From the NCBI RefSeq assembly GCF_007830115.1, contig NZ_VLKP01000010.1:62001-126000 (forward strand): a DNA stretch of 64,000 nucleotides, in the 5' to 3' direction. The stretch is from Aerolutibacter ruishenii. GTDB taxonomy: Bacteria; Pseudomonadota; Gammaproteobacteria; Xanthomonadales; Xanthomonadaceae. This document shows positions 43,259 through 54,414 of the stretch, piece after piece; position 1 is the first letter of the stretch; each line of letters opens with the position of its first letter. The notes under the pieces were generated by a model. The model made no database searches, was not told where the DNA came from, and was given only the letters and a program-made list of their open reading frames with translations. The position numbers and the translations under genes were made by a program.

Positions 43259-43340
43259 GGGGGACTCGGACAGGCGGCAGGGCCGCGACTGCCCGAGGAT
43301 AGCCGGAGCAACGGCGCACCGCATGCGCCGATGGTCAGGG

Positions 43341-43634
43341 CTATTCGTCCTCCTCCTCGAACTCCACCAGTACGTCCAGTTCGAAGGCCAGCGCCTCCAC
43401 CGCCTCGCGCACCTTCTGCGCCGTGGACAGGTTTGGGGCGTCGATTTCGATCTCGTGCATGTCGGGTCCGCTGACGTCGCTGAGCCCGGCCGAACTCGAA
43501 TCGAAGTCGTCCATGTGCGGCATCAGGTCGCCGACCTCCTCCACGTGCTCGATGCCGTCCAGGCTGGTGAGCAGGTTGCCGATGGCGCGGACGTCGTCCT
43601 CGCTACCAGTGACGCGCAGTCGGAGCAGGGGCAT
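43341..43634 (-). CDS. small acidic hypothetical protein
   Basis: A 97-residue protein. It opens with a strand-helix pattern (LLRLRVTGSEDDVRAIGNLL), has a serine/aspartate-rich centre (MDDFDSSSAGLSD) and closes with a helix and strand (VREAVEALAFELDVLVEF) ending EEEDE. The two halves suggest a ferredoxin-like fold. No family is recognised and no function is offered. It lies 82 bases upstream of the DUF885 gene on the same strand. Confidence 0.7.
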   Translation of the reverse strand: MPLLRLRVTGSEDDVRAIGNLLTSLDGIEHVEEVGDLMPHMDDFDSSSAGLSDVSGPDMHEIEIDAPNLSTAQKVREAVEALAFELDVLVEFEEEDE

Positions 43635-43814
43635 GGCAACACTCGCCGGTGTGGGGTGCCGTCAGGCTAGGCAGCGATTGGCTAAGGCGGCGTGATGGCG
43701 TGGCCGGCCCGCGGGTCCGCCAGCGCAACGGCAATGCACGGTCGGCGCTGGTGGCGGCAGGAGGCACGGATGCGGCGTCATCCGGGTCCCGCATGGCGGG
43801 TGTAGGGTAGTGCC

Positions 43815-44357
43815 ATGGAACGGACTTCGCCCATCGTGACCCTGCGCCCGCTGGAACGCGGCGACCTGCACTTCGTCCACGTGCTCAACAACAACCGCAG
43901 CGTCATGGGCTACTGGTTCGAGGAGCCCTACGAGTCGTTCGTCGAACTGGAAGAGCTGTACCGCAAGCACATCCATGACCAGTCCGAGCGCCGCTTCATC
44001 ATCCAGGACGGGGCCGGCGAGCGGGTGGGGCTGGTGGAACTGGTGGAGATCGACCACCTGCATCGGCGTGCGGAGTTCCTGATCATGGTCTCGCCGGAGC
44101 ACCAGGGCCGAGGGTATGCCCGTGTCGCCACGCGGCTGGCGATCAACTACGCGTTCCGGATGCTCAACCTCTACAAGCTCTACCTGCTGGTGGATGTGGA
44201 CAACGCGCGCGCGATTCGTGTCTACGAGGGGGCCGGGTTCCGCCGCGAGGGGGTGCTGGTGGACGAGTTCTTCAGCGACGGGCGCTACCACGACGTGTTG
44301 CGCATGTGCCTGTTCCAGCACGAAGTGCTGGGCCGCGGGCGCGGTGGAGGCGACTGA
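43815..44357 (+). CDS. speG: spermidine N1-acetyltransferase SpeG
   Basis: SpeG acetylates spermidine and spermine to limit polyamine toxicity. The 180-residue GNAT protein matches E. coli SpeG along its length: [20 protein letters not shown] and [13 protein letters not shown] (spermine-binding allosteric region), [19 protein letters not shown] (acetyl-CoA loop) and [27 protein letters not shown] box lies 6 bases before the ATG and there is no Shine-Dalgarno. Confidence 0.95.
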   Translation: MERTSPIVTLRPLERGDLHFVHVLNNNRSVMGYWFEEPYESFVELEELYRKHIHDQSERRFIIQDGAGERVGLVELVEIDHLHRRAEFLIMVSPEHQGRGYARVATRLAINYAFRMLNLYKLYLLVDVDNARAIRVYEGAGFRREGVLVDEFFSDGRYHDVLRMCLFQHEVLGRGRGGGD

Positions 44358-44439
44358 GCCTGCTCCGGATGTCCGGCGCTGTCACGGCGTCAGCGGGCGA
44401 CGCTTGCTGGCGTGCCTGCGGGGGTACCGGCCACGGGGA

Positions 44440-44470
44440 TTGGACGGGCGATGAATTTGCCGGCTAGATT
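44440..44470 (+). promoter_or_regulatory. candidate promoter of the TonB-dependent receptor
   Basis: TTGGAC (44440-44445) and TAGATT (44465-44470) are separated by 19 bases. The start point would then fall in or next to the dyad at 44476-44492. The spacing is at the long edge of normal. Confidence 0.35.
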
Positions 44471-44475
44471 GGGGG

Positions 44476-44492
44476 TGTAACAGGGGGTTACA
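44476..44492. promoter_or_regulatory. operator-like dyad upstream of the TonB-dependent receptor
   Basis: TGTAAC and GTTACA form a perfect 6-bp inverted repeat around AGGGG, about 20 bases before the receptor ATG. Perfect dyads of this type at the transcription start are usual for LacI- or TetR-class repressors. No regulator of either class is adjacent, so the binder is unknown. Confidence 0.5.
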
Positions 44493-44512
44493 TCACTTTG
44501 GGGACATCGCCA

Positions 44513-46911
<2,399 letters not shown>

Positions 46912-46915
<4 letters not shown>

Positions 46916-48324
46916 GCGGGGGCGCCATCGTCCGGCTGGGGCGCGCGCACCACCGTCACGGTGCACGTCGCCTCGGCCACCACGCGCGCCGAGACGCTTC
47001 CAAGCAACCGGCGCACGCCGGTGATGCCGCGTGCGCCCATCACCAGGTGGTCCACGCGGTTGTTGCGCGCGAACTCGATCAGCGCTTCGGCAGGGTCGCT
47101 GTGCTCCAGCACGTGCACGGTCAGCGGGCGGTCGCCCAGCTTGAGCGGTCGCGCCCAATGGCGCAGTGCCAGCAGACGCTTGACGTGGCGGTTGCGGCCT
47201 TCGGCATCGATGTTGCTGTCCAGGCCGATGCGCGGCGTGCGCATCACGGTGACGCATGCCAGCCGCGCCTGCGGGAAAGTGGACAGCACCCGCTGCAGCG
47301 CCAGTTGCAGCGCGTCGGTCAGGCGCGGGTCGTCGTGTTTCAGGTCCACGGCCACCATCAACAGCGGCGCTTCGTCCAGTTGCTGGCCGGGGCGGCCGCG
47401 CGGGTCGTGCTCGTAGCCCTTGCTGCGCCACCAGCGTTGCAGGCGGGTCCAGCGCCCGGCCCGCTGCGCACGCTCGGCGCGCTCGGTCAGCGGTACCTGG
47501 TCACGGTGCTGCAGCGCGTGCGCGACTTGTGCGGCCGTGGCGTAACGGTGGTCAGGGTCGACCTCCAGGCAATGCAGGATGATCTCCTGCAGCCAGCGCG
47601 GCAGGTCCTTCTGCAGCGCGCGCGGCGGCACCGGGTCCTGGTACAGCCGCCGACGCAGGCCCGCCGGGCTGGTCGGGTTGCCGAACGGCCGCTCGCCGGT
47701 GGCCAGGTGGTAGAGCGTCACGCCCAACGCGAACAGGTCGCTGCGCGGGTCGTTGCGTACGCCCAGCACCTGCTCGGGCGCGATGTACGGCGCGGTGCCG
47801 ATGGGGATGTTGAACTGCTCGGCCAGCAGGTCTGGCAGGTGCGCGTGGTGCGACAGGCCGAAGTCAATCAGCGCGATGCTGCCGTCCGCGCGGCGAAGCA
47901 GGTTGCTGGGCTTGATGTCCAGGTGCACCACGTGCTGCTGGTGCACGGCATGGATGGCGGTGGCCGCAGCAATGCCCAGTTCGGCGACCTGCGCTGGCGG
48001 CAGCGGCGCGTGCTCCAGCAACGGCCGCAGCGTGTCGCCGTGCAGATGTTCCATCACCAGCCAGGGCTGGTCCTCGAAGTCACCGCTGGCGATGAAGCGC
48101 GGCACGTGCGGGCCGGACAGCGCCGGCAGGATCATCCGCTCCACCTCGAAGCCGACGATGTGCGTGGCCGCCTCGCCGTAGCCGATGCGCGGCAGCTTCA
48201 TCAGCAGTTCGTCGGCGTGGTCGGGGTGGCGCACGCGCCACAGCGTGGCCATGCCGCCTTCGTGCAGCGGGCCCAGCAGCTCGAAGCCGCCGATCTGCAT
48301 GCCCGGTTGCACGCGCACGGGCAT
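46912..48324 (-). CDS. bifunctional serine/threonine kinase and universal stress protein
   Basis: A 470-residue soluble fusion. The kinase domain covers about 12-275: LHEGGMATLWRV glycine loop, Lys43 in LLMKLP, HLDIKPSN (Asp136), DFG at 154-156 and APE at 182-184. A Usp domain follows from about 320 to 460, with MVAVDLKHDDPRL as the first strand and GARGITGVRRLLGSVSARVV near the end, a near match to the ATP loop. Kinase activity is likely, since all catalytic residues are present. It lies just downstream of a metallophosphoesterase gene. Confidence 0.94.
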
Positions 48325-48325
48325 G

Positions 48326-49072
48326 TCAGCGGCCTTCGCCCAGGCGCGCCGCGAACGCCGGTGGCAGGCCGGCGCGCAGGATGCGGGCGCTGGCCGCCTC
48401 GTGGTCGTAGGGCACGCGCAGGCAGGTCAGGCTGTTGCGTTCGGTGTCCATCCAGCCACAGCACGCGGCGGGGTTGCCGTCGCGCGGTTGCCCCACCGAT
48501 CCGGGGATGGCCAGCCAGCGCAGCGTCGGCGCCAGCGGGATGGGGAAGTCGCTTCGCGGCGTGAAGTGCCCCGCGTCCAGCCCGCCGGGTCGGGTGTGGT
48601 ACAGCGCAGGCTCGTGCATGTGCCCGCAGAAGGTGATGCGCTGGCCGGTTGCGGCCAGGCTCTGGGTGGCGGCACGCGCGCCGGTGATGTAGCCCCAGTT
48701 GGCGGGCGCCCACGCGTTGGCGTGCACGTACAGACGGTCCTCGTCCTCCACTGACAGCGGCAGGCTGGCGAGGAAGGCGCGTTGCGCGTCGTCGAGCTGG
48801 TGGTGCGTCCACGCCACCGCGGCGCGCGCCTCGGCATGCATGTGTTCGGTGCCGCCGCGCACGGCGGCTTCGTCGTGGTTGCCCAGTACCGCCACGCCGC
48901 CGTCATCGACCAGTCGTTGTACGGTGTCCACCGTCCACGCCGGGTCCGCGCCATAGCCCACCAGGTCGCCCAGCACCACGGCGCGGTCGAAACCGACCTT
49001 GCGCAGCCGCTTCAGGCAGGCCTCGAAAGCCTCGCGGTTGGCGTGCAGGTCGGCGAAGAAGGCCAGGCGCAT
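48326..49072 (-). CDS. metallophosphoesterase
   Basis: A 248-residue calcineurin-like phosphoesterase. Metal ligands are Asp8 and His10 in FFADLHAN, an Asp in VVLGDLVGYG, AVLGNHDEA (Asn, His) and a C-terminal CGHMHEPA. It ends one base before the ATG of the kinase-Usp gene, so the pair is translated together. It could be a protein phosphatase opposing the kinase or a small-molecule phosphatase. Its length and motifs resemble YfcE-like phosphodiesterases more than PPP phosphatases. Confidence 0.93.
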   Translation of the reverse strand: MRLAFFADLHANREAFEACLKRLRKVGFDRAVVLGDLVGYGADPAWTVDTVQRLVDDGGVAVLGNHDEAAVRGGTEHMHAEARAAVAWTHHQLDDAQRAFLASLPLSVEDEDRLYVHANAWAPANWGYITGARAATQSLAATGQRITFCGHMHEPALYHTRPGGLDAGHFTPRSDFPIPLAPTLRWLAIPGSVGQPRDGNPAACCGWMDTERNSLTCLRVPYDHEAASARILRAGLPPAFAARLGEGR

Positions 49073-49182
49073 CGGGTCAGTGTGCGGTCGCGTCGGCGTC
49101 GATGGTAGGCAGCCCCCGACGCCGGCGCGATGCGGCTTTGGTCGCGGCGTTCATCCGGTCGTGTCGCACGGGCAAGGGCGGG

Positions 49183-50211
49183 TCAGGGCGCCTTGGGCGT
49201 ACGCGTGGGGAGCAGCACGTTGCACACGTTGATGTGGCCGGCGGGGCGCTTGTAGAACGCATCGCGGCGATTGCGGCGCGCTTCCACCAGCTCATCGAAC
49301 AACGCGGTGTCGGTACGCAGCACCTCCAGCGGCGTGCGCTCGGCCACGGGCACGTCCTGCGCCAGGCGGATGGCCTGGATGCCCGCGTACTGCTCCGGCT
49401 TCTCGTAGAAGCCCAGCGGGCCGGTGCCGCGCGGCAGCACCGACAGCAGTTCCATGCCCTGCACCACGTGACCGACCACGGTGATGTTGCGGTCCAGCTG
49501 GCGCGGTGACTGGCCGGTGACCACGTACAGTTCGGCCCCGGTGCTGGAGTCCTCGTCGTTGTTGCGGCCCGCACCCACCGCGCCATAGCAGTGCGCCAGC
49601 CACGCGCGCCCGGCCTTGGGGTCACGACCGACCGGGAAGCCTTCGGCAAAGCCGGCCTGCGGCGACCAGCCGTCCACGTCGGGCAGGGCGCGGAACGCCA
49701 GCCCCTTGGCCGGACGCTCGAACTCCGCCGGCAGCTTGGCCTTCGCGCTGCCCATCGTCTTCTTTTTGGCTTCGTCTTCGGCGTTGGGGTCGCCCCACTG
49801 CACGACGAAGTTGTCCTGCGAGCGGATGATCGCCAACCCGTTCCAGTAGCCCTCGTGCGCCAGCGTGGTGATGTTGGCGACGTGCGCGGGGGCGAAATCC
49901 GGGGCCAGTTCGATGATCACGCGACCCGTGGCCAGGTCCAGGTAGAGCGTGCGCGCGGGGTCCAGCGTGCGCCAGTCGGACGGCTTGCTCGCATCCAGGA
50001 TCTCCTGCGTGCTGCGCGTCTTGGCGGGCGGCGTGGCGGCGAAGGCCAACGGGGCGACGGCACAGGCCAGCAGTACGGACAGGGCGAGCCGCGCGAAGGC
50101 GCGTGACGCCACGCCAGAGGCAGGCCCCGATTGGCGAATCCGCAGCTGTCCGGTCCTCTGCGTGGATTCGGGGAGAGATGGGGTGGGCGGTGCGGAAGGC
50201 GTCAGACGCAT
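49183..50211 (-). CDS. secreted cyclophilin-type peptidyl-prolyl isomerase
   Basis: A 342-residue exported protein. A long N-terminal signal region has its hydrophobic core at [17 protein letters not shown]. The cyclophilin domain is recognised by [20 protein letters not shown], a [20 protein letters not shown] core and a late [20 protein letters not shown]. It is longer than a minimal cyclophilin because of an insert and a C-terminal extension of about 80 residues. It likely folds periplasmic proteins. AAGGAA precedes the ATG. Confidence 0.88.
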   Translation of the reverse strand: MRLTPSAPPTPSLPESTQRTGQLRIRQSGPASGVASRAFARLALSVLLACAVAPLAFAATPPAKTRSTQEILDASKPSDWRTLDPARTLYLDLATGRVIIELAPDFAPAHVANITTLAHEGYWNGLAIIRSQDNFVVQWGDPNAEDEAKKKTMGSAKAKLPAEFERPAKGLAFRALPDVDGWSPQAGFAEGFPVGRDPKAGRAWLAHCYGAVGAGRNNDEDSSTGAELYVVTGQSPRQLDRNITVVGHVVQGMELLSVLPRGTGPLGFYEKPEQYAGIQAIRLAQDVPVAERTPLEVLRTDTALFDELVEARRNRRDAFYKRPAGHINVCNVLLPTRTPKAP

Positions 50212-50335
50212 GAGTCGTTCCTTGGCGGGCCGTGGGCGGTATGGCCCGAGTGTAGACGTGCCTCCACTCGCCGACGAGGCCGCCGCGCCGGGCATGGCCT
50301 TCGCCCCGGATGACTAATGACAGGGGCGCTATATC

Positions 50336-50359
50336 GAAGTTGGTACTAGTATCCACTTC
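50336..50359. promoter_or_regulatory. 24-bp operator-like palindrome upstream of the PadR gene
   Basis: Left arm GAAGTTGGTACT and right arm AGTATCCACTTC match in 10 of 12 paired positions. The palindrome ends 19 bases before the PadR ATG. PadR regulators of this type usually bind such sites in their own promoter. The site is the strongest dyad of its size I found in the window. Confidence 0.6.
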
Positions 50360-50378
50360 AAGCTAGTGGACCCCCACC

Positions 50379-50744
50379 ATGACCGACCTCGACGCCCAAC
50401 TCAGGAAGTTCCAGAAGGAGCTGAGCACCGGCACGGTGTCGCTGGCCCTGCTGGCGGTCCTGGCCGAGACCGGCGAGCCGATGTACGGCTACCAGATCGC
50501 CAAGCGCCTGGAGCGCGACGGCGGCGGTGTACTGAGTGGCAAGCAGAGCGCGCTGTACCCGGTGCTGCGCAACCTGGAAGGGGCCGGGTTGCTGGGCAGC
50601 CATGTCGAACCGTCCGTGGCGGGGCCGCCGCGACGCTATTACCGCCTCACCGACGCGGGCCACCAGGCGCTGCGTGACTGGGCCGCCGCGTGGCGCGCGA
50701 CCCGCGATTCCGTCGATTCCGTGCTCAAAGGGATACCGCAATGA
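50379..50744 (+). CDS. PadR family transcriptional regulator
   Basis: A 121-residue winged-helix repressor: SLALLAVLAETGEPMYGYQI, SALYPVLRNLEGAGLL and RYYRLTDAGHQAL are standard PadR signatures. The stop shares bases with the next start (ATGA), forming a two-gene operon with a HAAS-type sensor membrane protein. PadR genes paired with such membrane proteins are common and often respond to envelope or cell-density cues. The palindrome just upstream suggests autoregulation. Confidence 0.93.
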   Translation: MTDLDAQLRKFQKELSTGTVSLALLAVLAETGEPMYGYQIAKRLERDGGGVLSGKQSALYPVLRNLEGAGLLGSHVEPSVAGPPRRYYRLTDAGHQALRDWAAAWRATRDSVDSVLKGIPQ

Positions 50745-51694
50745 ACACCGACAGCACTTTCCCCGGTGGCCTGCCCACCAGCATCCCCGGGTACCTGGAC
50801 CGGCTGCGCGTGGCCCTGGCGGGCGCCGACCCGTCACTGGTGCAGGACGCGCTGTACGACGCGGAGGAATACCTGCGCTCGGAACTGGCCGAGAACCCCG
50901 GCAAGAGCGAGGCCGAGGTGATCGCCGCGGTGTCCGGCAGCTACGGCGCGCCCGACGAAGTGGCCGACATCTACCGCGACACCGAGGTCAAGGTGCAGGC
51001 CGCGCTGCGCACCCCGGTGGCCCCACCGCAGCGTTCGCTGCTGGGTCGCTTCTTTGGCGTGGCCGTCGACCCGCGCGCCTATGCAGCGCTGTTCTACATG
51101 CTGCTGTCGCTCGCCACCGGCATCTTCTACTTCACCTGGGTGGTGGCCGGCGGGGCGGTGTCGCTGAGCCTGCTGGTGCTGATCATCGGCATCCCGCTGC
51201 TGCTGCTGTTCCTCGGTTCGGTGCGGGTGCTGTCACTGGTCGAAGGCCGCCTCGTCGAAGTGATGCTGGGGCAACGCATGCCGCGTCGCCCGCTGTACGC
51301 CAACCGCGGCAAGCCGTGGCGGCAGCGCATCACCGAACTGTTCACCGATCCGCGCATCTGGGGCACGTTGCTGTACTTCGTCGCGATGATGCCGCTGGGC
51401 GTGGCGTACTTCACCATCGCGGTGACGTTGCTGACGATGTCGCTGGCCTTCATTGCCGCACCCATCGGCGTGTGGACCGGGCTGGTGGACGCCCACGTGG
51501 ACTACACCGGCTGGCAGCTGGTGGGTTGGGACGGGCAGGCCTGGGGTACGTCGGCCGAGGCGTGGATGTTGCCGCTGATGCTGGTAGCCGGCGTGCTGCT
51601 GCTGTTCCTCACCTTGCACATCGCACGTGGCATTGGTCGCCTGCACGGCATCCTGGCGAAGCACCTGCTGGTGAAGTCGGCGCAGTACAGCTGA
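50741..51694 (+). CDS. HAAS/sensor-domain membrane protein
   Basis: A 317-residue protein. The N-terminal HAAS-like cytoplasmic domain (YLDRLRVALAGADPSLVQDA to DEVADIY) is followed by a putative sensor membrane domain of four or five spans from about residue 108: YMLLSLATGIFYFTWVVAGG, LVLIIGIPLLLLFLGSVRVL and VAYFTIAVTLLTMSLAFIAA. It is co-translated with the PadR gene. Such pairs usually act as membrane sensor and regulator. No signal is known for this one. Confidence 0.88.
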   Translation: MNTDSTFPGGLPTSIPGYLDRLRVALAGADPSLVQDALYDAEEYLRSELAENPGKSEAEVIAAVSGSYGAPDEVADIYRDTEVKVQAALRTPVAPPQRSLLGRFFGVAVDPRAYAALFYMLLSLATGIFYFTWVVAGGAVSLSLLVLIIGIPLLLLFLGSVRVLSLVEGRLVEVMLGQRMPRRPLYANRGKPWRQRITELFTDPRIWGTLLYFVAMMPLGVAYFTIAVTLLTMSLAFIAAPIGVWTGLVDAHVDYTGWQLVGWDGQAWGTSAEAWMLPLMLVAGVLLLFLTLHIARGIGRLHGILAKHLLVKSAQYS

Positions 51695-51737
51695 CCCGGC
51701 AGCGGGTCGGACGCGCCGGATCCACGAGGCTCCCGAT

Positions 51738-51771
51738 GCAGGAAGGCCCGGTATGAAGCAGGGCCTTCTGC
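51738..51771. terminator. hairpin between convergent sensor and PHB depolymerase genes
   Basis: AAGGCCC and GGGCCTT pair, extended by GCAG/CTGC with one bulge, around an 11-base loop. There is no T run, so it is only a weak terminator candidate serving the two convergent genes. Confidence 0.4.
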
Positions 51772-51802
51772 GTTGATCGTGTACGGTGCAGCCCGCGCGC
51801 GC

Positions 51803-53050
51803 CTACTTTGCGTACTGGGCGATGAAGTCCCGCACCTTGGGATACACCTGGGTGCGCCAGCGACGGCCACTGAAGATGCCGTAGTGGCCCGCACCCTGCA
51901 CGGTCAGGTGGTGCTGGTCCTTTTCCGGAATGCCCGTGCACAGCTTGTGCGCCGCGCGCGTCTGGCCCTGGCCGGAGATGTCGTCCAGCTCGCCTTCGAT
52001 GGTCAGCAGCGCGGTGCCCTTGATGTCGCCGGGCTTCACGCGTTCGCCGCGCACGTCCCACAGGCCGCGCGGCAGCAGGTGCTCCTGGAACACGATGCGG
52101 ATCGTGTCCAGGTAGTACTCGCCCGGCATGTCGAGCACGGCGTTGTACTCGTCGTAGAACCGGCGGTGCGCATCGGCGTCGTCCAGGTCGCCCTTCACCA
52201 GGTTCTGGTAGAAGTCCCAGTGCGATTCGAAATGCCGCTCCGGGTTCATCGCCACGAACCCGCTGTGTTGCAGGAAACCCGGATACACCCGGCGCCCCGC
52301 ACCGGGATAGTTGGACGGCACCGGATGCACCAGGTGCGACTCGAACCACCAGTACGGTTTCTGCGCCGCAAGGTCATTGACCTGTGTCGGGCTCTCGCGG
52401 GTATCGATCGGTCCGCCCATCATCACCAGCGAGCGCGGCGTGGCTTCCCCGCGCGAGGCCATCAGCGACACCGCCGCCAGCACCGGCACGGTCGGCTGGC
52501 ACACGCTGATCACGTGCAGCTTGTCGGCGCCGATGTGGCGGATGAATTCCTGGATGTAGGCGACGTAGTCGTCCAGATGGAAGGGGCCCTCGGACTGCGG
52601 CACCATGCGCGCGTCCACCCAGTCGGTGATGTACACCTTGTGGTCGCGCAGCAGGGTCTTCACCGTGTCGCGCAGCAGCGTCGAGTGATGCCCCGATAGC
52701 GGCGCCACCACCAGCACCGAGGGGTCATCCTTCAGTTCGGTCAGGTTGCCCGCGTCATCGGTGTAGCGCTTGAAGCGCAACAGCCGGCAGAACGGTTTGA
52801 CGATGACCTCCCGTTCCACCACCGGGTACGGCACGCCGTCGATCTCGACATTGTGGATGCCAAATTCGGGCTTCTCGTAATCCTTCCCGACGCGGTACAG
52901 CAGTTCGTAGCCGGCGGCGACGCGCGACGCGCCGGGCAAGGTCGACAGCCAGCTGCCCGACGCCGAGAACATCTTGGAGCCGGCATCGGCCCAGTAGGTC
53001 ATCGGCGCCATCCAGGCGCGGCCAAGTTCGTGAAGCTGGTAGAGAAACAT
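51803..53050 (-). CDS. phaZ: intracellular polyhydroxyalkanoate depolymerase
   Basis: A 415-residue PhaZ that mobilises stored polyhydroxybutyrate. The nucleophile is Cys184 in ISVCQPTVP, as in Ralstonia PhaZ, and VVAPLSGHHSTLLRDTV is the family's conserved upstream segment. The final HYGIFSGRRWR supplies the catalytic histidine. No PHB synthase is in the window. It lies about 150 bases downstream of the methyltransferase stop region, on the same strand. Confidence 0.95.
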   Translation of the reverse strand: MFLYQLHELGRAWMAPMTYWADAGSKMFSASGSWLSTLPGASRVAAGYELLYRVGKDYEKPEFGIHNVEIDGVPYPVVEREVIVKPFCRLLRFKRYTDDAGNLTELKDDPSVLVVAPLSGHHSTLLRDTVKTLLRDHKVYITDWVDARMVPQSEGPFHLDDYVAYIQEFIRHIGADKLHVISVCQPTVPVLAAVSLMASRGEATPRSLVMMGGPIDTRESPTQVNDLAAQKPYWWFESHLVHPVPSNYPGAGRRVYPGFLQHSGFVAMNPERHFESHWDFYQNLVKGDLDDADAHRRFYDEYNAVLDMPGEYYLDTIRIVFQEHLLPRGLWDVRGERVKPGDIKGTALLTIEGELDDISGQGQTRAAHKLCTGIPEKDQHHLTVQGAGHYGIFSGRRWRTQVYPKVRDFIAQYAK

Positions 53051-53201
53051 CCGGTCCGCCCCTGTTCAACGGAACATGCTGCAGTGCAGCGTAACGGATT
53101 GGCATGGCGGAAACGTTAACGCAGCGCACACGACCGGGAAGCTTGGCCCCGCGGCTTTCCGGGTTTCCACGGCTCGACCCCGCGCATGGGATGGGTCGCG
53201 G

Positions 53202-53822
53202 TCAGCCGGCTGCGGATACTTCCAGGGCAGCCGCGTCGTCGTACAGCGCCGGCGAGAGCCACAGATGGGAGCCCAGGGGCGCCAGCCCCAGCGCACCCAA
53301 CCGCTCCCGGTAGAAGCGCGCCGGGCGCTGCTTGAATCCATGGGTGTCGCCCTCGATGCCGTCCTCGTGGGCAAAGGTCTCCAGGAACGCCACGCCGCCG
53401 CAGAGTTCGGCCAGCGCCGGCAGCCCGCGGTCGAGTTCGCGCGTCTCCAGGTAATGCAGCACGTCGCTGCACACCAGCAGGTCCACCGGCGCACAGGGCC
53501 GCAGGTGTTCGAAGTCGCCGAAGCGGGCCAGGTGCAGGTTGCGCCGCTTGCCGAAACGCCCGACCGCATATTCGCTGCTGTCGAAGCCGAGGTACTGCAC
53601 GCGCGGGCGCAGCTTGCGCAGCGGCGCCCGCCATGCGCCTTCGCCGCAACCGATGTCCAGCACGGTGCGGATCGGCCGCTCCAGGTGGTATTCGGCCGTG
53701 GCCACGGCCAATGCCACCTTGCGCGCCAGCCGCGCGCTGCCGCCAATGGCCTGGTCCTTCAATGCGGGATCGCGGTACCAGCGCTCGAAGTAGGCGGCGT
53801 CGTATTGCTTGGTCATGGGCAT
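53202..53822 (-). CDS. class I SAM-dependent methyltransferase
   Basis: A 206-residue Rossmann-fold methyltransferase. SAM-binding motif I is VLDIGCGEGAW at residues 54-64, followed by YLGFDSSEYAV and VDLLVCSDVLHYLE. The substrate is not predictable. The N-terminus YDAAYFERWYRDP is seen in several small xanthomonad methyltransferases. Two ATGs six bases apart are possible starts (53822 and 53816). Confidence 0.88.
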   Translation of the reverse strand: MPMTKQYDAAYFERWYRDPALKDQAIGGSARLARKVALAVATAEYHLERPIRTVLDIGCGEGAWRAPLRKLRPRVQYLGFDSSEYAVGRFGKRRNLHLARFGDFEHLRPCAPVDLLVCSDVLHYLETRELDRGLPALAELCGGVAFLETFAHEDGIEGDTHGFKQRPARFYRERLGALGLAPLGSHLWLSPALYDDAAALEVSAAG

Positions 53823-53909
53823 GTCGGTTGGACCTGGGGCGGCTGCAGCGCGGGCGCGTGCCGGGGCATGCGATCCTATCGCGTCGAATCCATACCCGGA
53901 ACGTTTCGC

Positions 53910-54362
53910 ATGCATGCCTATCTCTGGCTCAAGACCGCCCACCTCGTGTTCGTGATCGCGTGGATGGCCACCGTGTTCTACCTGCCGCGCATCCTGGTCA
54001 ATCTGGCGGAAGCGGGCGACGACGCGGCGGTGCGGGCGCGGCTGGTGCTGATGGGCCGCAGGCTGTACCGCTTCGGCCACCACATGTTCGGCGTGGCCTT
54101 CGTGCTGGGGCTGGTGCTCTGGCTGGGCTACCGGGTGTTCCCTGGCCTGCCGACGATGGTGGCGGCAGGCAGCGGCTGGCTGCACGCGAAGCTGCTGCTG
54201 GTCGCGCTGCTGTTCGGGTACTACATCGTGGCCGGACGCTGGCTGAAGGGCGCCGATGCGGGCAAGGCGTTGCCGTCGTCGAAGGCGCTGCGCTGGTTCA
54301 ACGAGGTGCCGCTGGTGCTGCTGGTGGCCGTGGTCTACCTGGTGCTGGCCAAACCGTTCTGA
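53910..54362 (+). CDS. CopD/HemJ-type membrane protein, possible protoporphyrinogen IX oxidase
   Basis: A 150-residue four-span protein. LKTAHLVFVIAWMATVFYLP and HAKLLLVALLFGYYIVAGRW match the HemJ (UPF0093) family, which oxidises protoporphyrinogen IX to protoporphyrin IX in bacteria lacking HemG and HemY. The conserved His11 and Lys94 used by HemJ are present. The CopD superfamily also fits. It starts at the ATG at 53910, divergent from the methyltransferase. Confidence 0.8.
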   Translation: MHAYLWLKTAHLVFVIAWMATVFYLPRILVNLAEAGDDAAVRARLVLMGRRLYRFGHHMFGVAFVLGLVLWLGYRVFPGLPTMVAAGSGWLHAKLLLVALLFGYYIVAGRWLKGADAGKALPSSKALRWFNEVPLVLLVAVVYLVLAKPF

Positions 54363-54414
54363 CCACCGGGGCCGCGCACGCGAGGCATCGCGTCGCGGCC
54401 CGGACTGCGCCCGG

